A stretch of DNA of 64,000 nucleotides from Balanoglossus misakiensis (taxonomy: Eukaryota; Hemichordata): positions 11,780,001-11,844,000 of the forward strand of contig CM082577.2 of the NCBI GenBank assembly GCA_040954595.2. The letters are read 5' to 3'. Position 1 is the first letter of the stretch. Each line of letters opens with the position of its first letter. The notes below the pieces were generated by a model. It saw only the letters and a list, made by a program, of their open reading frames with translations. It did not search any database and was not told the DNA's origin. This document shows, in pieces, positions 1-11,680 of this stretch. The translations under genes and the position numbers were made by a program.

Positions 1-161
1 CACCAATATGCCATAATGTGTTAATTAATCGCACCGTTTTGACAATAATTCATGAAATTCAAATTGACCTTGTATTTTAATGCAGCATATGCAAAAGTGT
101 CGTTCATGTGCAGTGTTTTGTATCTAAACCCCTGTGTGTGTGTTTTTTTTGGTGCCTGCAG

Positions 162-302
162 GTAGAGCAAGTAGTCAGCGCAGATGCGGCCAGCCAGCAA
201 GCGAACTGCACAGGTCAAAAGACGGGGGACCAACCAAAGAGACTACATGTATCGAACATACCCTTCAGGTTCAGAGATCCCGATCTCAGGCAAATGTTTG
301 GG
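162..302 (+). CDS. RBFOX: RBFOX exon: linker plus first RRM strand and helix 1
   Basis: 47 codons, phase 0 at both ends, preceded by a T-rich tract and CTGCAG and followed by the consensus donor GTAAGT. It encodes a Gln/Ala-rich linker, then RNP2 (LHVSNI) and [13 protein letters not shown]. The T-run plus CAG makes this an internal exon, so the start codon lies outside the window. Confidence 0.95.
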
Positions 303-3300
303 GTAAGTGAGTGCTTTAATCAGGGATCGGGGGGAGGGGCGGGGGCAGCCTCTTGCCCCCCTGTTCAGATAACGATACCCCAAGACCTTCCCCCCATGCT
401 GATGAATGGGTCCGGGTTGAAATGGAGGGTACACATATGGTAGTGGGCAATGCCGGTAACCTGAGAATGGAACGGGATATTGCCAGTGTTTGTTTCACGG
501 TTGATATGCTAATTTTCTGAATCAATGTCTACAAAATGTGCGAAGTCACATTTTAGACTGACTCTGACACGCACTTTGATATTAAAACCACCGATCTGAT
601 TTCTCTGAATACCGCCTTAAGAAAATTGTCTGCGTTATACAAAGCAGGAAATGCTGGTGGAATAAAAAAATCCTGATAAAAAACAGAGTTAGGCAAATGT
701 TTTCCTGAAAAGGATGAAGATTGCATTCACGTTTAGCATTAAGAACAGATGAATGATAGATCCATGCTTCTTTTTGAATGATTCTTTCACGCGGAATTGG
801 AATTTTCTGTCATGATACATAATTGTCAATATTTACTGTGGAAAAAATGCGTCTATGAAAATGAATCTATTCAAAGAGGACACTACAGTGCCATGTTTTA
901 TTCATTCTCGTAGCATAATCGACAAAGTCAGTTGTTTACCGATGAAGAGCGGAAAAGGGATAAATTTTTCAACGGTTCAAAATAGTTGAAAAAAGGGGTC
1001 ATGGCAAGTCCTTGAAAAAAAGTAGTGAAATTTTATACCACTCTTGACGAGTCCTTGAAAAGTCGGCCTGCATGGGAAATGGAATTTCCTTCTACAAAGT
1101 TTATTGAAACTGTGTGTAGCTGTTATCCATCATCTATCAAATGTGAACGATTTTTGTGAAATAAACAGAGATTTCATACACATTCTTACACAAATCTGCT
1201 TGAAAACAGCATTTTTGAGCTCACACAGTCCTTGAAAAGCCCTAAAAATTCCTGGAAATTCTCCTAGTCTTGTTTGAGTGACACAGAGTATTAACCCTGG
1301 AAGGTGGCTTATTCACAACCCCCCCTAACCCCCTCAGCGCCTAGCACGACAAAAATTTGTTACTTCGCTCAACCGATCTAAAATATGAAACAGATACTCA
1401 TGTGCCATGTTTAAGTAGTTTGCTTTTAGGAAAATCATTGTAAGTGGATGACATCTGATAGTCTGAGGGTAATTAGAGTATCCCACCACTGTGAAAATGG
1501 AAGTCCGTGTCGGCCATTGTTTTTATCTAGGTTACTTCATCAGGTTTTTTGACTGTCAGTTTTGTGAACTCAAACGTAATTGACATTTTGAAGTTGAGCC
1601 TTTTTCTGCTTCCAGGGTACATATCCAGAGAATCGTTTCAACTGAGGTTTTCGTAGAATGTTAATGCCCTCATTGAATGATGATGTACTTTTGTATTTGC
1701 AGCAATTTGGTCCCATCATAGATGTAGAGATTATCTTTAATGAAAGAGGTTCTAAGGTAAGAGTTACGCTATTATGCTTAATGCACTATACTGTTGTCTT
1801 GAACACGTCACTGCGCTTGCACTCATTATTGAAGTGGCCAGTTACTGTCTTCTTAAAACTGCAAAGCACCTTCCAAACTGACAGCCAGCTTCTTAGATGC
1901 ACACATGAATTTAAAAAAAAAATGAAAATAGCAACTGGAATAGTTGTCAAACACGAGTGGTTTTGAAAGTGAGTTATCACATTCAAAATTTGACATTTCA
2001 AATCAGAAATTGAACAGCTGTTTCGAGGTAATTTGCAGTTTTGAGCGGGGTTTTGCGAATAAGCGATTCGTGACTGGCTGCATGTGTGAAACACAAGCAA
2101 ATCACAACAGCCCTCATGTGAAAGCCGGTCCCTGTTTCGACTCGGCGCAGAAATTAACTTGACTGAAGGTTTGCATTATGCCTTCAATCACTCTGCCAGT
2201 CCTCCAGAGAGACGTGAACGAGTGCCTGTCAAAGATTTAAATTCATTAATTTGGAGTTCCTTGGGCCTTCAGAGATGTATCAGGAGGTTCTCGTTCTCCG
2301 CAGGAGTGAAATATCCTGCCTTGCCTCCTGGTGCACGACGACTTAAAGATAACCGCATAAAAAAATATGACTGCAACATGAGAGCTGTCTTGGTTTGGCA
2401 CTGTAGGATAATAGCATTTGCAAGTTTAGATTAGTTGCCACTGGGGGGAGATGCAAATGTGATTTTTTTGCCAAATTATTGCGTTAACTGTCGGTTTGCT
2501 GGGATTAAGTCTGTACAGTAACCTAATATGTGATATTTAAATGCACAAAATTCATACTCTATCATTCCTCGTTTTATGTCTTGAGAAAAACTGCCCCAAG
2601 TGGCATTCATTCTGAAGGGACCATCGTGGTTATGGAATTTTATTTTTGAAATATTGCTTATTGTAATGTCCGTAGAATTGTCGTGGAATGCAGTAGAAAA
2701 ATCTGTCAGAGAGTTGGTTGGGGAATTCCTGCCACAAGAATTAGTGCTAATTGGGAATGGAGTGTATAGTCATGACCCCTCTGTGAATCATGTATTTTTC
2801 TCAAAAACAGTTTACCTTGTATATTCTAGCCAAATATCACTGTGAGTTCTCACTTCAACTTTGATTTTGTTGGAAATATGCACCCCCCAAAAAGAAAATT
2901 GATTATGCGTAATAATATCAGACAAGTATATTATAGAATCTGGATAAAAGAATCTGTGTCTTCATGCTAACAATAAGGGCAATTCAGGAAGGTTTTAGAA
3001 AAAGCAAATAGCGTTTTGAGCGTGTCTGGTCTGCTTTTACCTTGATCACACAGAGATAACGACTGTTGATGTACATGTATTTGCTGTAAGTTTGTGTCTT
3101 GATATATTTTGGTGTCACATTTGCATTTCCTGCAATCAGAGCATGGCAAAAAAACAGAAAGTAGAATGGATTTGATTTGTGCTATGTATTGTGCACCAGA
3201 TTAGCTGTAGTAATGCACACACGTTCATGTCAAGGTCATTCTGTGTGAGAGTCTCAGCCTTTACTATATCGCTGCTGCATCCACGCAAAACATTCTAGAC

Positions 3301-6300
3301 CCAGCTCGAGAGATCAAAACAGCCAGAACGATCGTTTTACTGTTCGCAATACCCAGATTCCAGCGCGACCTGATTCTTTTGAAGTTATCATTATTGAAAT
3401 TTGTGTATACAGGTATGATTGCCAATTGCAAAAGTATATAATCTCAGTAGCTGAAGTAATCTTGCCTTTATCTGGAGACAAAATGTTTTTCCCCTTCCCT
3501 CAAGTGTTTCCAAAGTGAGCCTGAAATTTTTGTGACAAGTTGGTGTTTTGCTATGCATCAATGGTTGCATTTCCTTTTGCAGTGAAGTTAATATTTTATT
3601 AGTAATTTCTTCGGCCGGCATGATTGATTTAGTTACTGAGACCGGTTGGCAGAGCGGCGGTGTGTAGCGAGTGCAAAGGCTGGGCCCACTCCACTTTTGA
3701 GTTAATGTTCTGAATACAGATATACATTTGTATTCTTGTTATTTCTCGGTGGTGCAAATTTTTCCACTGTGTATCAAACAGGTCAACTTCAGTGGCATAT
3801 CACTCTGTTTATGTCAAATCTGAATTTTTTTAGGGGGGGGGGGGATAAATATTACCATAAATGTGACAAATTGGTGATGAATGTTTTATTTTCTGCGTCA
3901 ATCATTTCTTGAAGCCGAGAGACCTTTTTGAGAGTGGAAGAGTTTGTATCGCGGACGAGTTTGAATAACTGCGTTATTTTGATACATTTCAGGACTGTTA
4001 GCCAATCACGTGCAACGAAGAAGCAGGTTTTAAATTTGAAAATTTCGATAATAATGAAAAGACAAAAATGTTGTCACAGTTGCAATATGTGTCAATAACA
4101 ATTTTTGTTTTCTGCTCCTTCTTTGCACCTGATTGGCCAAAAGTAGTCGTTGTCGATCTTCTTTGACCCACTCCTCCCATCCCATAAAATTTAGAAAACA
4201 AACAGCCAAAAAAAAAAATAGTAAACTTGTAAAGAAAAAAAAAATCTTTTAAGGTGCAAGATTATCTCAGCCTTTTGAACGAGTAAAAACATTAAATCTA
4301 TCTCCTGTTAATGCTCGGATTCATGACATCAAATAATCCGTCCATGTTTGGCATGCAGTAATCATATTCATTTGTGAACAAGTCTGGCAACCGCTGTTTA
4401 GTTTGTAGCAAGAACACTAATGGCTATGTTATACTCCCATTTCATACAACATTACCCCCCTTTCCATCTTTTGTAATGAAATCAATCGAAATACGATATA
4501 TAGTTTTCTCACCCCTTCTCTAGATTGTGTGGGTCTAGCTGATTTTGCTGATGCGTCTTCCCCCCCACAAAATAAAAAAAAATGAATCAAATCCCCCTTC
4601 TGAGATTGCACTTAGATTTGCCTGTGTTTTGAATGTCAGCAATCATGGACAGTGTCCTCATCCTGTTTCTTTTAATTTTTTATTTTTTTTGGTTAAACCA
4701 TTGTCGTCTGGCAGTTGTTGACCAAGATTTCAAAGGCATGCCTGTTGCCTTCAATGTTTTACATTTACATTTGTTGTCGTTAAATGGAAACCAGAATATG
4801 ACATGCATTTGCAGAACGTTTCTACACTGACGCATGAGATATTACTTGGTGCACCCAGAGCTGTGTGGACATCCCTCGCCGATTTGTGCCCCGATACAAA
4901 TCGGATGTCCGCCATCACCAAATAACTTGTGTTTTTTATTGTATTTATATAGCTTGCATGAAGTTTAATGTTGTGCATGTTTTGTTATTATTTTCCCATG
5001 CATGCAGGGCTTTGGTTTTGTAACTTTCCAATCTAGTTCGGACGCCGACAGGGCAAGAGAGAAATTGAATGGAACGATCGTTGAGGGGCGCAAAATAGAG
5101 GTGCATGTTCCTATTTTTCGTAAGACTTTGATTAACCATTCTCTCTATTCAACCCTATTGTTAGTTCTTCGTTCTGGCACCCTCTCTCTCTCATTCTTCC
5201 CTTCCTCCTCCTCCTCGTCCCCCCACCCATTTTCCTCCTCTCATTTTTTGTCCCGCTCGCCTACAGAGGATGCTCTGCCTTTGCATGCGCGGTCGTGAGC
5301 AGTGTATGCAAAGCCTAGACCGTGTTCTGTAACAGAGTGTATTGTCAGCCAGCAATACACAGCAGTTGTGTGTCAATGACTGTTTTGTACGCATCTCTCT
5401 TCTGTGCAAGCGTAGCAAACTGGAAAAAAAAGAAAAGAAAGAAAAATGCTCCAAACAAACGTTTCGTACTTAAATGTTGCATGCTGAATTGAGAATTTCA
5501 CTGTTTGCATTTTGTCGTTCACGCACACATTTTACTGAACCATATTCTCTGCAGAGCAGAAAAGCTGACCAGCAAAAACGCTGGCAGAAGAGCGACGGCT
5601 AAGCAGTCATTGACCCGACCGTCTGTGGGGTCTCACTCTCTCGCCCCCCCCCACCCCCACCCCCCATTATATTGTCCTGTTATTATTCTCACATGTTCAT
5701 GATTCCCATCGTCATCACATACGCACACAAAAAAACCCTAGAAGATCCTTGTATCTGCCTCTATTTCTGTTCCAATAGAGCAGTTGATATACATATGGGG
5801 GCCAATGCAAAGGTATGAATTCGAATGATCAGTCGGGTGTGTCTCTAAAAAGACTAAGTACTTTACTCACATCAGGCTTGATGAGTCCAGGTTGTGGACT
5901 CAAGGGTAAGTTGACCTTGAGAGCATCCTACCAGATTTAATACCAGTGTTCATTTGTTCCGTTGCACTTTTGTCTTTCCTCCAATACTACTTTTTTTTAT
6001 ATGCTAATGAACATCTATCAATTAGAATCTTAGCTTTTAAAAGAAATGCCACTCTCTCTCTAAAGACTTCTGTCATAACCCGATAGTTGCCTTGCAAGTT
6101 GATTGTGGTGATATGTTGATGGTCTCCGCTCCCCCACATCAGTGTATATCTATACATGCATTTACATTACATGTAGTGTTGGGAATGTGAATTTTTGGAG
6201 AAAAGAAAAAAAAAACATCACACACTGTATGTCTATATACTGCTTGTTGTTTTCTTGTTGTGTTCAGAATGAATTGAACAATTCCCCTGGCCTCTCTTCC

Positions 6301-9300
6301 AACCCCCCCTCCCCCTCCCCCTATACCCCCACATCAAAGGTTACGTCTGTCATGCTCGGCGTGTCTTGTGTATGTTCGCTGCAGCCCTGTTTAACCTTGA
6401 CTTGTCCATGCATCAAACTTGTGCTTGCATTTAGGAAACTGACTGTGTCTTCTATATAAGAGTGGGTATATAACAGTGCACCACCAAAGTAAATATAAAC
6501 TGGGATTGCTAAAATGTGTTTATCCAGTTTCTAGTATTAAAAAAAGAGACATTGTCGTGTGTTGTGTCACAGGTCTTGCTCTATCTCTCTGAGTGCACGC
6601 ACTTCATTGGTTTCTATGGCAACATGTATTTTTGAATGACACAGTTGGAGGCCGGTCTATTATCACATGTCATGCCCCCCACCCTGCCCCGCCCCCCAAT
6701 CCGAACCCCGATTCCTGCATTTGCTCTGAGTAATGTAACTATGTGTGTACATGTGTCTAGACCCCTTCATCACTGCCTTGCCAATGTCAACGGTAAGCAC
6801 AAGCTTTCTAGAAACTTTGCTCACACTGTTTTGCAAACTCTGTTGTCATAGCAAATATTACGAAATTGAGAACGATTTTGGCATTTTATTGGCAGGGGTT
6901 ATTTTGCCCTGAAAAGTGAAATTTTTTGAAAATATTTTTGTTTCACATATCAGTACCAATGCTATGAACAACATAAATGCAAAACATTTCTTTGGACTGT
7001 CATATCAATAACTGTCTTTCATGTATTCTTTTTATCATATTTCATAAATACAGATCATGTTTATGCAGATTTCTTCAACTGTTCCCTATGTCATAACCCT
7101 GTCCTCTTGTTCAATGTATTTTGTATTTCTTCACAATATGCCTAGTGTCTATGCAGTATCCAGCATTCCATGTTTTTTTCCTCTTGACCTATTAACCCAA
7201 ATTGCAGTGCCATTTTCCAGTTCATAATCGAGCGTGCTATTCTGGAAGTCACACGCCCAAATTTGAAAAACTAAATGAGTTGACTGTCTCTCAAATGGTG
7301 CCTTGTCAACTTCATGGCAGTTTACAATCGAAAAGAAATACATGTAGTGAGCTGCCAGAAATATTTCACACTGACAAGTTCTCGGACTCGTACATCAGAT
7401 AGTCGTTGGGTTACACCCTGTACGACTGACTGGCACTCAAATCTTGATATTTGAGGTCTGCCCTGATTCCAAAACGCCAAAACCATTATCTGAAATGTAT
7501 CTGAACTGCATAGAGACACAATTTGTGATGAAATACCACCTTTCTCTAGTACATCAGTTTATTTTATTCTGCTGCGAAGTTTTGTTGGTGCTGTTGAAAT
7601 CAGTCACATTTGTTTATGAATATTGGTCACATTTGTTTATGCATACAAAACAGAAGAAACTTATTTATATCCTCATGTTGTGAGTACATGTACCTCCTAA
7701 AAAAAATCACATCCAATATGGCACAACAAACCAACAGCAGTAATAAATGTCTTCTTCCCTGTCTTTTCCAAGTTTTCCTACTCCTTAAATTAACCTTTAA
7801 CCTTTAACCCTGTGTCTTCCCTTGTATCTATATTCATGTCACAATCCCGTTTTGAATGTCTCTAGAAATTTGTTGTGTTAGACTGACATGCTGTTATTTT
7901 GCTGGCCAGGTTAATAACGCCACTGCACGTGTAATGACGCGGAAATCCAAGCCGCCACCAAATGGTATGCATCATGACTCCTTCATTTCTCCAGTTTTTT
8001 TATCTTTCTTCTTTCATTTTGTGTGTGTGGTTGGGTGTTTGCTTTTTTCTGACAGTGAAAGTTTGAGACCCTTTCTTCTGTCAATATAAACTTCTCTAGG
8101 CAACAAAAACAGCAACATATATACACTGTAAACTTTTTATACTCTATCGATCGATCGATATTGGCTATTTTTTCGTTGATTTTGGTGTATCTACTGTTTT
8201 GGACGACTTGCTAGAAATTTTAATCACTTCTGGAGTGGCAGTAAGATGGGTCACAAGGTGTCTGTGTGTGTGAGTGTGGTTTACTAACTGATGATAACCA
8301 CTGAATCGGGTTAGCCATGATTTCAAGCAAGCATGTTGGTTGGTTAATTCTTGTGCATGACGATTATTTTATCTGCATTATGATAGTTACAAGTTATGAC
8401 ATCAAAATTGTTTCATGTTGCATATTTCTGCATGAGTTTGTAAAAAAAATGGTTGCACCGTGTGGCTGAGTTGAAAAAAGCGCAATAAGTGATTGGTAAC
8501 TCTGAAATTCTGGGCTGTACTTGCCGACTTTTTTCTGATAATTTCATAAATGTGTATCCGTATCACGAGGTTTTGTGTGAAAAGTTTTGAATTTCTTAGG
8601 CTGTATAAAGTAGGTCTCTGTACTAAAAATTAATGTTTTTTTTGTGGTCGTATTTTCCCCTCTCCCCAGCCCCTCACCTGGGTTCGTGTTCAAATACAAT
8701 CTGGTAACTCTGCTCGTTCCTGCATATTTTTTTCTCCCCCTCCATTCTCACAACACAGCAGCAGCTGACCTGAGTAGCGTGGTCTCGCTCTACCCGATCC
8801 TGGGCGCCTTGCGAGGGGGCGTAGACCCCCTGGGGCGGGGCAGAGCCCGGGGTGCCTACGGGGCGTATCGAGTGGCCGCACCCCCTCCGGGCGCGGTGGC
8901 CGGGTACGCGCCCGCCGCTGCGTTCTACCCCGATCCGTTGTACAGTGCCAGTGAAAGGTATCAGGTAGGTCGCCAAACAGACCCTTGAGTTGTTGAGTGG
9001 ACTGTGCATGCGCCAGACTCGTGTTCATGTTTCATCGCATTTCTGAGGAAAGAAAAAAAAAAGAAACTTCCCATCCACAGGTAGAGGCATGCCTATGTAG
9101 TTTTCGTTCTCACGCATGCATCACATAACCTCTTTATTTAGTTAGTGATGATGAGAAAATATTCATCAAACATTAAAAGATTCAGAATTTTTTAATAGTC
9201 AATGACATTCATTGTTATTTTATGCACAAATTATCTACAATTTCTCTATTTTTGTCTTCAAGTGCACAGTTTTTTTTCAAATGTGTGCTCTATTTTTTCA

Positions 9301-11680
9301 GTTTCAAAAGTTTAATTCAAAACAGAAAAATTGCATTCCCTATACCGGTTGTCAGGAAGTCCTAGACTTGGTTACTTCTATTACCACACTTGACAAGTGA
9401 AATAAACTCCACAGAAAACGAAAAATTGTTGCTATGCTGAAGGTTCTAATTATGAATTAGAACACAAGAACATAACATTGCCCGAGATGAGTCTACATAC
9501 TCACCTTTGAAATGGAAATGACAACCAAGTACACTGTCTAGTTTGTCCTCTGTTCTCAGAGGTTGCAGTCTGTAAAACTAGGTTGCCATCAAACATGGTG
9601 TCAAGTTTATTGTGTCATTAGCAGAGATCGTGAACTCATTGCAAGAAATCAATGAATTATGGAGGGGAAAGTTGTTTCAGATCACTTTGTTAAAATGTGT
9701 GCATGGTGATTGCGATGATAGCTGGGAAAATAGGAAGTTTCAAAGCAGTCGGCAAATCGTGGTATCAACTTCTGACAAAATGTGTACGTTCAACCGGAAC
9801 ATCAGATGACTGTCTGAATTGAACATAAAATCCGTGTAATTCAGTCGTATTCAGCTCAGACTTGTTTAATTAGACTGACAGGAAATGTCAAGGTTTATTT
9901 CCCTCAACACCTGAATGCAGAAGAGCTGTATGGTCGATAAGAGTGAAGTTGGAAAATCTGCAGCTTTGCATGTAAATAAATGATATCACGCATGTGTGCT
10001 AACAAATACTAACGTTGATAATGCATGGAGGTATCTTTAATATAGTGTACACGGTCTGCTCCCATCCTCTGTCCGAGATCGAGATTATGAAACTGTGATA
10101 TGGCCTACATGATGTGACCTATCAGTTTGTGAGAAATATCACTTGCGTTCAATACACAGATTTCTGATCAACTTGTACGTGATGACTGACGAAAGTCGTT
10201 GATGAGACAAAACTACAGCACATTTGGGGACAGAATTAAAATTTGAACCATTTCAAATTTTACAACATACATGTACCAAAATCGCTCAAAAGCTGTCATA
10301 GAAATCGTAATTATACCTATAGTTCTTCCATGAAAATTCTATATCAAAATTTTCCTGTGACAGGCAAAAACAAATGCCCAACTACAATTATCAAAGCAGA
10401 GGTGTGTTTTCTGTCCTGTCGTGCACCAATGTTGAGTTGCTGCAGTTAACCCACACGGAACACCGGTAACAACTGTGTCTTATTTTTAACAAAAGCATAT
10501 TATTGTGTAACTTAACGTGGTGTTGTGCTTGCATGATAGTAACGTTTCCTTTTTTTTGTTCTTCTGTCTTTGTCAATAAAACAAAGGCTGAACTTCTGTT
10601 ACAGGCAGGCTACCCAGGCTATGGGCGCTACGCCCAACCCACGGCTTACACCATACCGTATGCTAGGGAGTACGCCGACCCTTACCATCACACGATAGGA
10701 CCTGCCACTGCATACGGGGTGGGTTTTTGCTCATCCATATTTCTTGTCGGGAAATTCTTTGATGCAGTGTGCCCTCTAACAAACATCATTTTTGAAAGTC
10801 AATTTGAGGATTTCTTAAAAATTTCTCTGAGTCAGCCCTGTACCTTTGCATGTAGTGTTGATAATTTTCTGGCGTCACCAGTGAGTTGTTGAGTCAGTGA
10901 CGCGTCATCTGGGCTTAGAGGGCACACTGCTTTGATGTCCACACATCTCTATCTCTCTCTCTCCTCTTTTGGCTTATTTTTTATGTTGAGCTCATCCCAA
11001 GCATGATACGATTAAAACCATAGAGGTTATTATTAACACCGACCACACATAATTGGTGTCTGTGTGATTCCATAAGATAAGCTGACCTTGACGGGTTAAA
11101 GGTGAAAGGTTAAAAAAAGTGCATGGATGTTTGGATGCAGTCGAGGGGAGTTTTATCACGCGCGACCCACCATACAGTGTATCACATTGTCAAGTAGTAA
11201 ATGAATGGATTTATATCTCTTTCCGTCAGTGAGGGAATGGTGACGTCTTTTACTTATGAGGTACAGTTTTCTTATGCTGTCGCCTCACGCTACATCTGAC
11301 CAACTCCCATAGAAGCTCCAGTTGAAATCTCTGGCTTTACTGGGCCAGTAAACCAATCCGATGGTGCCTTATAGAGAACGATAGGTATCCTTTAGTGTAA
11401 ATCGACGTAACGTGCAATGTGATTGGCCGGGTCGGAATGCGAGATTTCATTGGGAGTTGGTCAGATGTAGTGTGAGGCGACAGCATAGGAATACCGTACC
11501 GCGTAAGTAAAAGACGTGGCTGTTCCCTACATCTGATTTTAATCAGATTGTACTTTCCATCGTGTCTGTTCTCTATTGAGATGAGTGAGCCAATGACAGT
11601 TGTTTAACTCTTCACTAATTCTTCTCTCCCAACAGGCGAGTGTTTACAGAGGCGGATACAGTCGTTTCTCACCCTACTGA
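162..11680 (+). CDS. RBFOX: RBFOX (Fox-1 family) RNA-binding splicing regulator, 3' seven coding exons
   Basis: Sequence-specific RNA-binding protein that binds (U)GCAUG in pre-mRNA introns and controls exon inclusion in the nucleus (family knowledge). Joined exons 162-302, 1703-1756, 5008-5100, 7910-7964, 8759-8964, 10605-10718 and 11636-11680 give 708 nt, 235 residues plus TGA, open throughout. Residues ~26-100 form one RRM, starting [20 protein letters not shown], with RNP1 seen as GFGFVTF and ending [14 protein letters not shown]. The C-terminal half is Ala/Gly/Pro/Tyr-rich ([23 protein letters not shown]) and ends [11 protein letters not shown], close to the vertebrate RBFOX end. All junctions are AG/GT and in phase. 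The N-terminus lies upstream of the window. An invertebrate has typically one RBFOX gene. Very secure identification; the exact alternative exon set is unknown. Confidence 0.96.
303..1702 (+). other. RBFOX intron
   Basis: Begins GTAAGT, ends TTTGCAG. About 1.4 kb of AT-rich sequence. ORFs in it on both strands are short and lack splice-compatible coding similarity. I see no exon or recognisable element. Confidence 0.8.
1703..1756 (+). CDS. RBFOX: RBFOX exon: RRM QFGPI to RGSK
   Basis: 54 nt, 18 codons, phase 0/0, the size of the equivalent vertebrate RBFOX exon (from memory). Encodes [18 protein letters not shown] between TTTGCAG and GTAAGA. Confidence 0.96.
1757..5007 (+). other. RBFOX intron with Fox-motif cluster at its 3' end
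   Basis: 3.25-kb intron. It holds no convincing extra exon. Homopolymer runs occur near 3830-3843 (G) and 4210-4245 (A). The last 55 bases contain three TGCATG words (4955, 4974, 4999), the last overlapping the polypyrimidine/AG region of the acceptor. Confidence 0.8.
4955..5107 (+). promoter_or_regulatory. Four TGCATG Fox-binding words around the 93-nt RRM exon
   Basis: TGCATG occurs at 4955-4960, 4974-4979, 4999-5004 (three bases before the acceptor AG ends at 5007) and 5102-5107 (overlapping the donor GTGCATG). UGCAUG is the RBFOX recognition word. Placement over both splice sites of the RBFOX RRM exon predicts direct repression of that exon by the protein itself. Further copies lie downstream at 5282 and 5478. 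Confidence 0.85.
5008..5100 (+). CDS. RBFOX: RBFOX 93-nt exon: second half of RRM with RNP1
   Basis: 31 codons, phase 0/0, encoding [18 protein letters not shown] through EGRKIE. Skipping would keep the frame but delete RNP1, giving an RNA-binding-deficient protein. In vertebrates a 93-nt exon at this position is autoregulated to make dominant-negative Fox proteins (established knowledge). The donor is weak-looking (GAG|GTGCATG) and is itself a Fox site. Confidence 0.96.
5101..7909 (+). other. RBFOX intron
   Basis: 2.8 kb. Pyrimidine-rich stretches at 5180-5250 and 5640-5670 and TGCATG words at 5282 and 5478 are visible. No additional exon or named element is recognised. Confidence 0.75.
7910..7964 (+). 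CDS. RBFOX: RBFOX exon: end of RRM
   Basis: 55 nt, enters in phase 0 and leaves with one base of a codon. Encodes [18 protein letters not shown]. The [10 protein letters not shown] string is diagnostic of Fox-1 proteins. Acceptor GGCCAG, donor GTATGC. Confidence 0.95.
7965..8758 (+). other. RBFOX intron
   Basis: Contains a short (ATCG)n palindromic tract near 8148-8160 and TGCATG at about 8354 and 8431. It ends in a tandem acceptor. Confidence 0.75.
8759..8964 (+). CDS. RBFOX: RBFOX exon: Ala/Gly/Arg-rich C-terminal region with tandem CAG acceptor
   Basis: Encodes [18 protein letters not shown], then a Gly/Arg patch, AAPPPG and a Tyr/Ala-rich tail, to YQ. GC-rich compared with its introns. 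The acceptor is CAGCAGCAG (8756-8764), so starts at 8759 or 8762 both keep frame with the phase-1 donor and differ by one Ala; this is a NAGNAG-type choice. Donor GTAGGT. Confidence 0.9.
8965..10604 (+). other. RBFOX intron
   Basis: 1.64 kb, AT-rich, with TGCATG at about 9005, 9699, 9968, 10022 and 10530. The one just after the preceding exon (9005) and the one ~70 bases before the next exon are positioned as possible Fox sites. No exon seen. Confidence 0.75.
10605..10718 (+). CDS. RBFOX: RBFOX exon: Tyr-rich C-terminal region
   Basis: 114 nt, phase 0/0, encoding [20 protein letters not shown] then [18 protein letters not shown]. Tyr/Gly-rich low-complexity tail, which in this family drives assembly with other splicing factors. 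Could be alternatively skipped without frameshift. Acceptor TTACAG, donor GTGGGT. Confidence 0.93.
10719..11635 (+). other. RBFOX last intron, containing a foldback MITE
   Basis: 917 bp. Its middle third is a long inverted repeat listed separately. The rest is unremarkable. Confidence 0.8.
11230..11530. mobile_element. ~300-bp foldback MITE in the last RBFOX intron
   Basis: The left arm reads GAGGGAATGGTGACGTCTTT and runs on through TATGCTGTCGCCTCAC and CATCTGACCAACTCCCA. The right arm is its imperfect reverse complement (GGGAGTTGGTCAGATG ... AAAGACGTGGCTGTTCCCT). Arms are ~80 bp around a ~140-bp centre. No ORF, so non-autonomous. Superfamily not assigned. Confidence 0.8.
11636..11680 (+). 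CDS. RBFOX: RBFOX terminal coding exon
   Basis: Encodes [14 protein letters not shown] then TGA. The sequence matches the conserved extreme C-terminus of RBFOX proteins with F/S/P/Y order intact. Acceptor CCCAACAG. Confidence 0.95.
   Translation, partial: ASVYRGGYSRFSPY

Noticed and set aside
8674-9028. Two minus-strand ORFs of 111-112 codons
   Set aside because: Shadows of the GC-rich RBFOX exon on the opposite strand.
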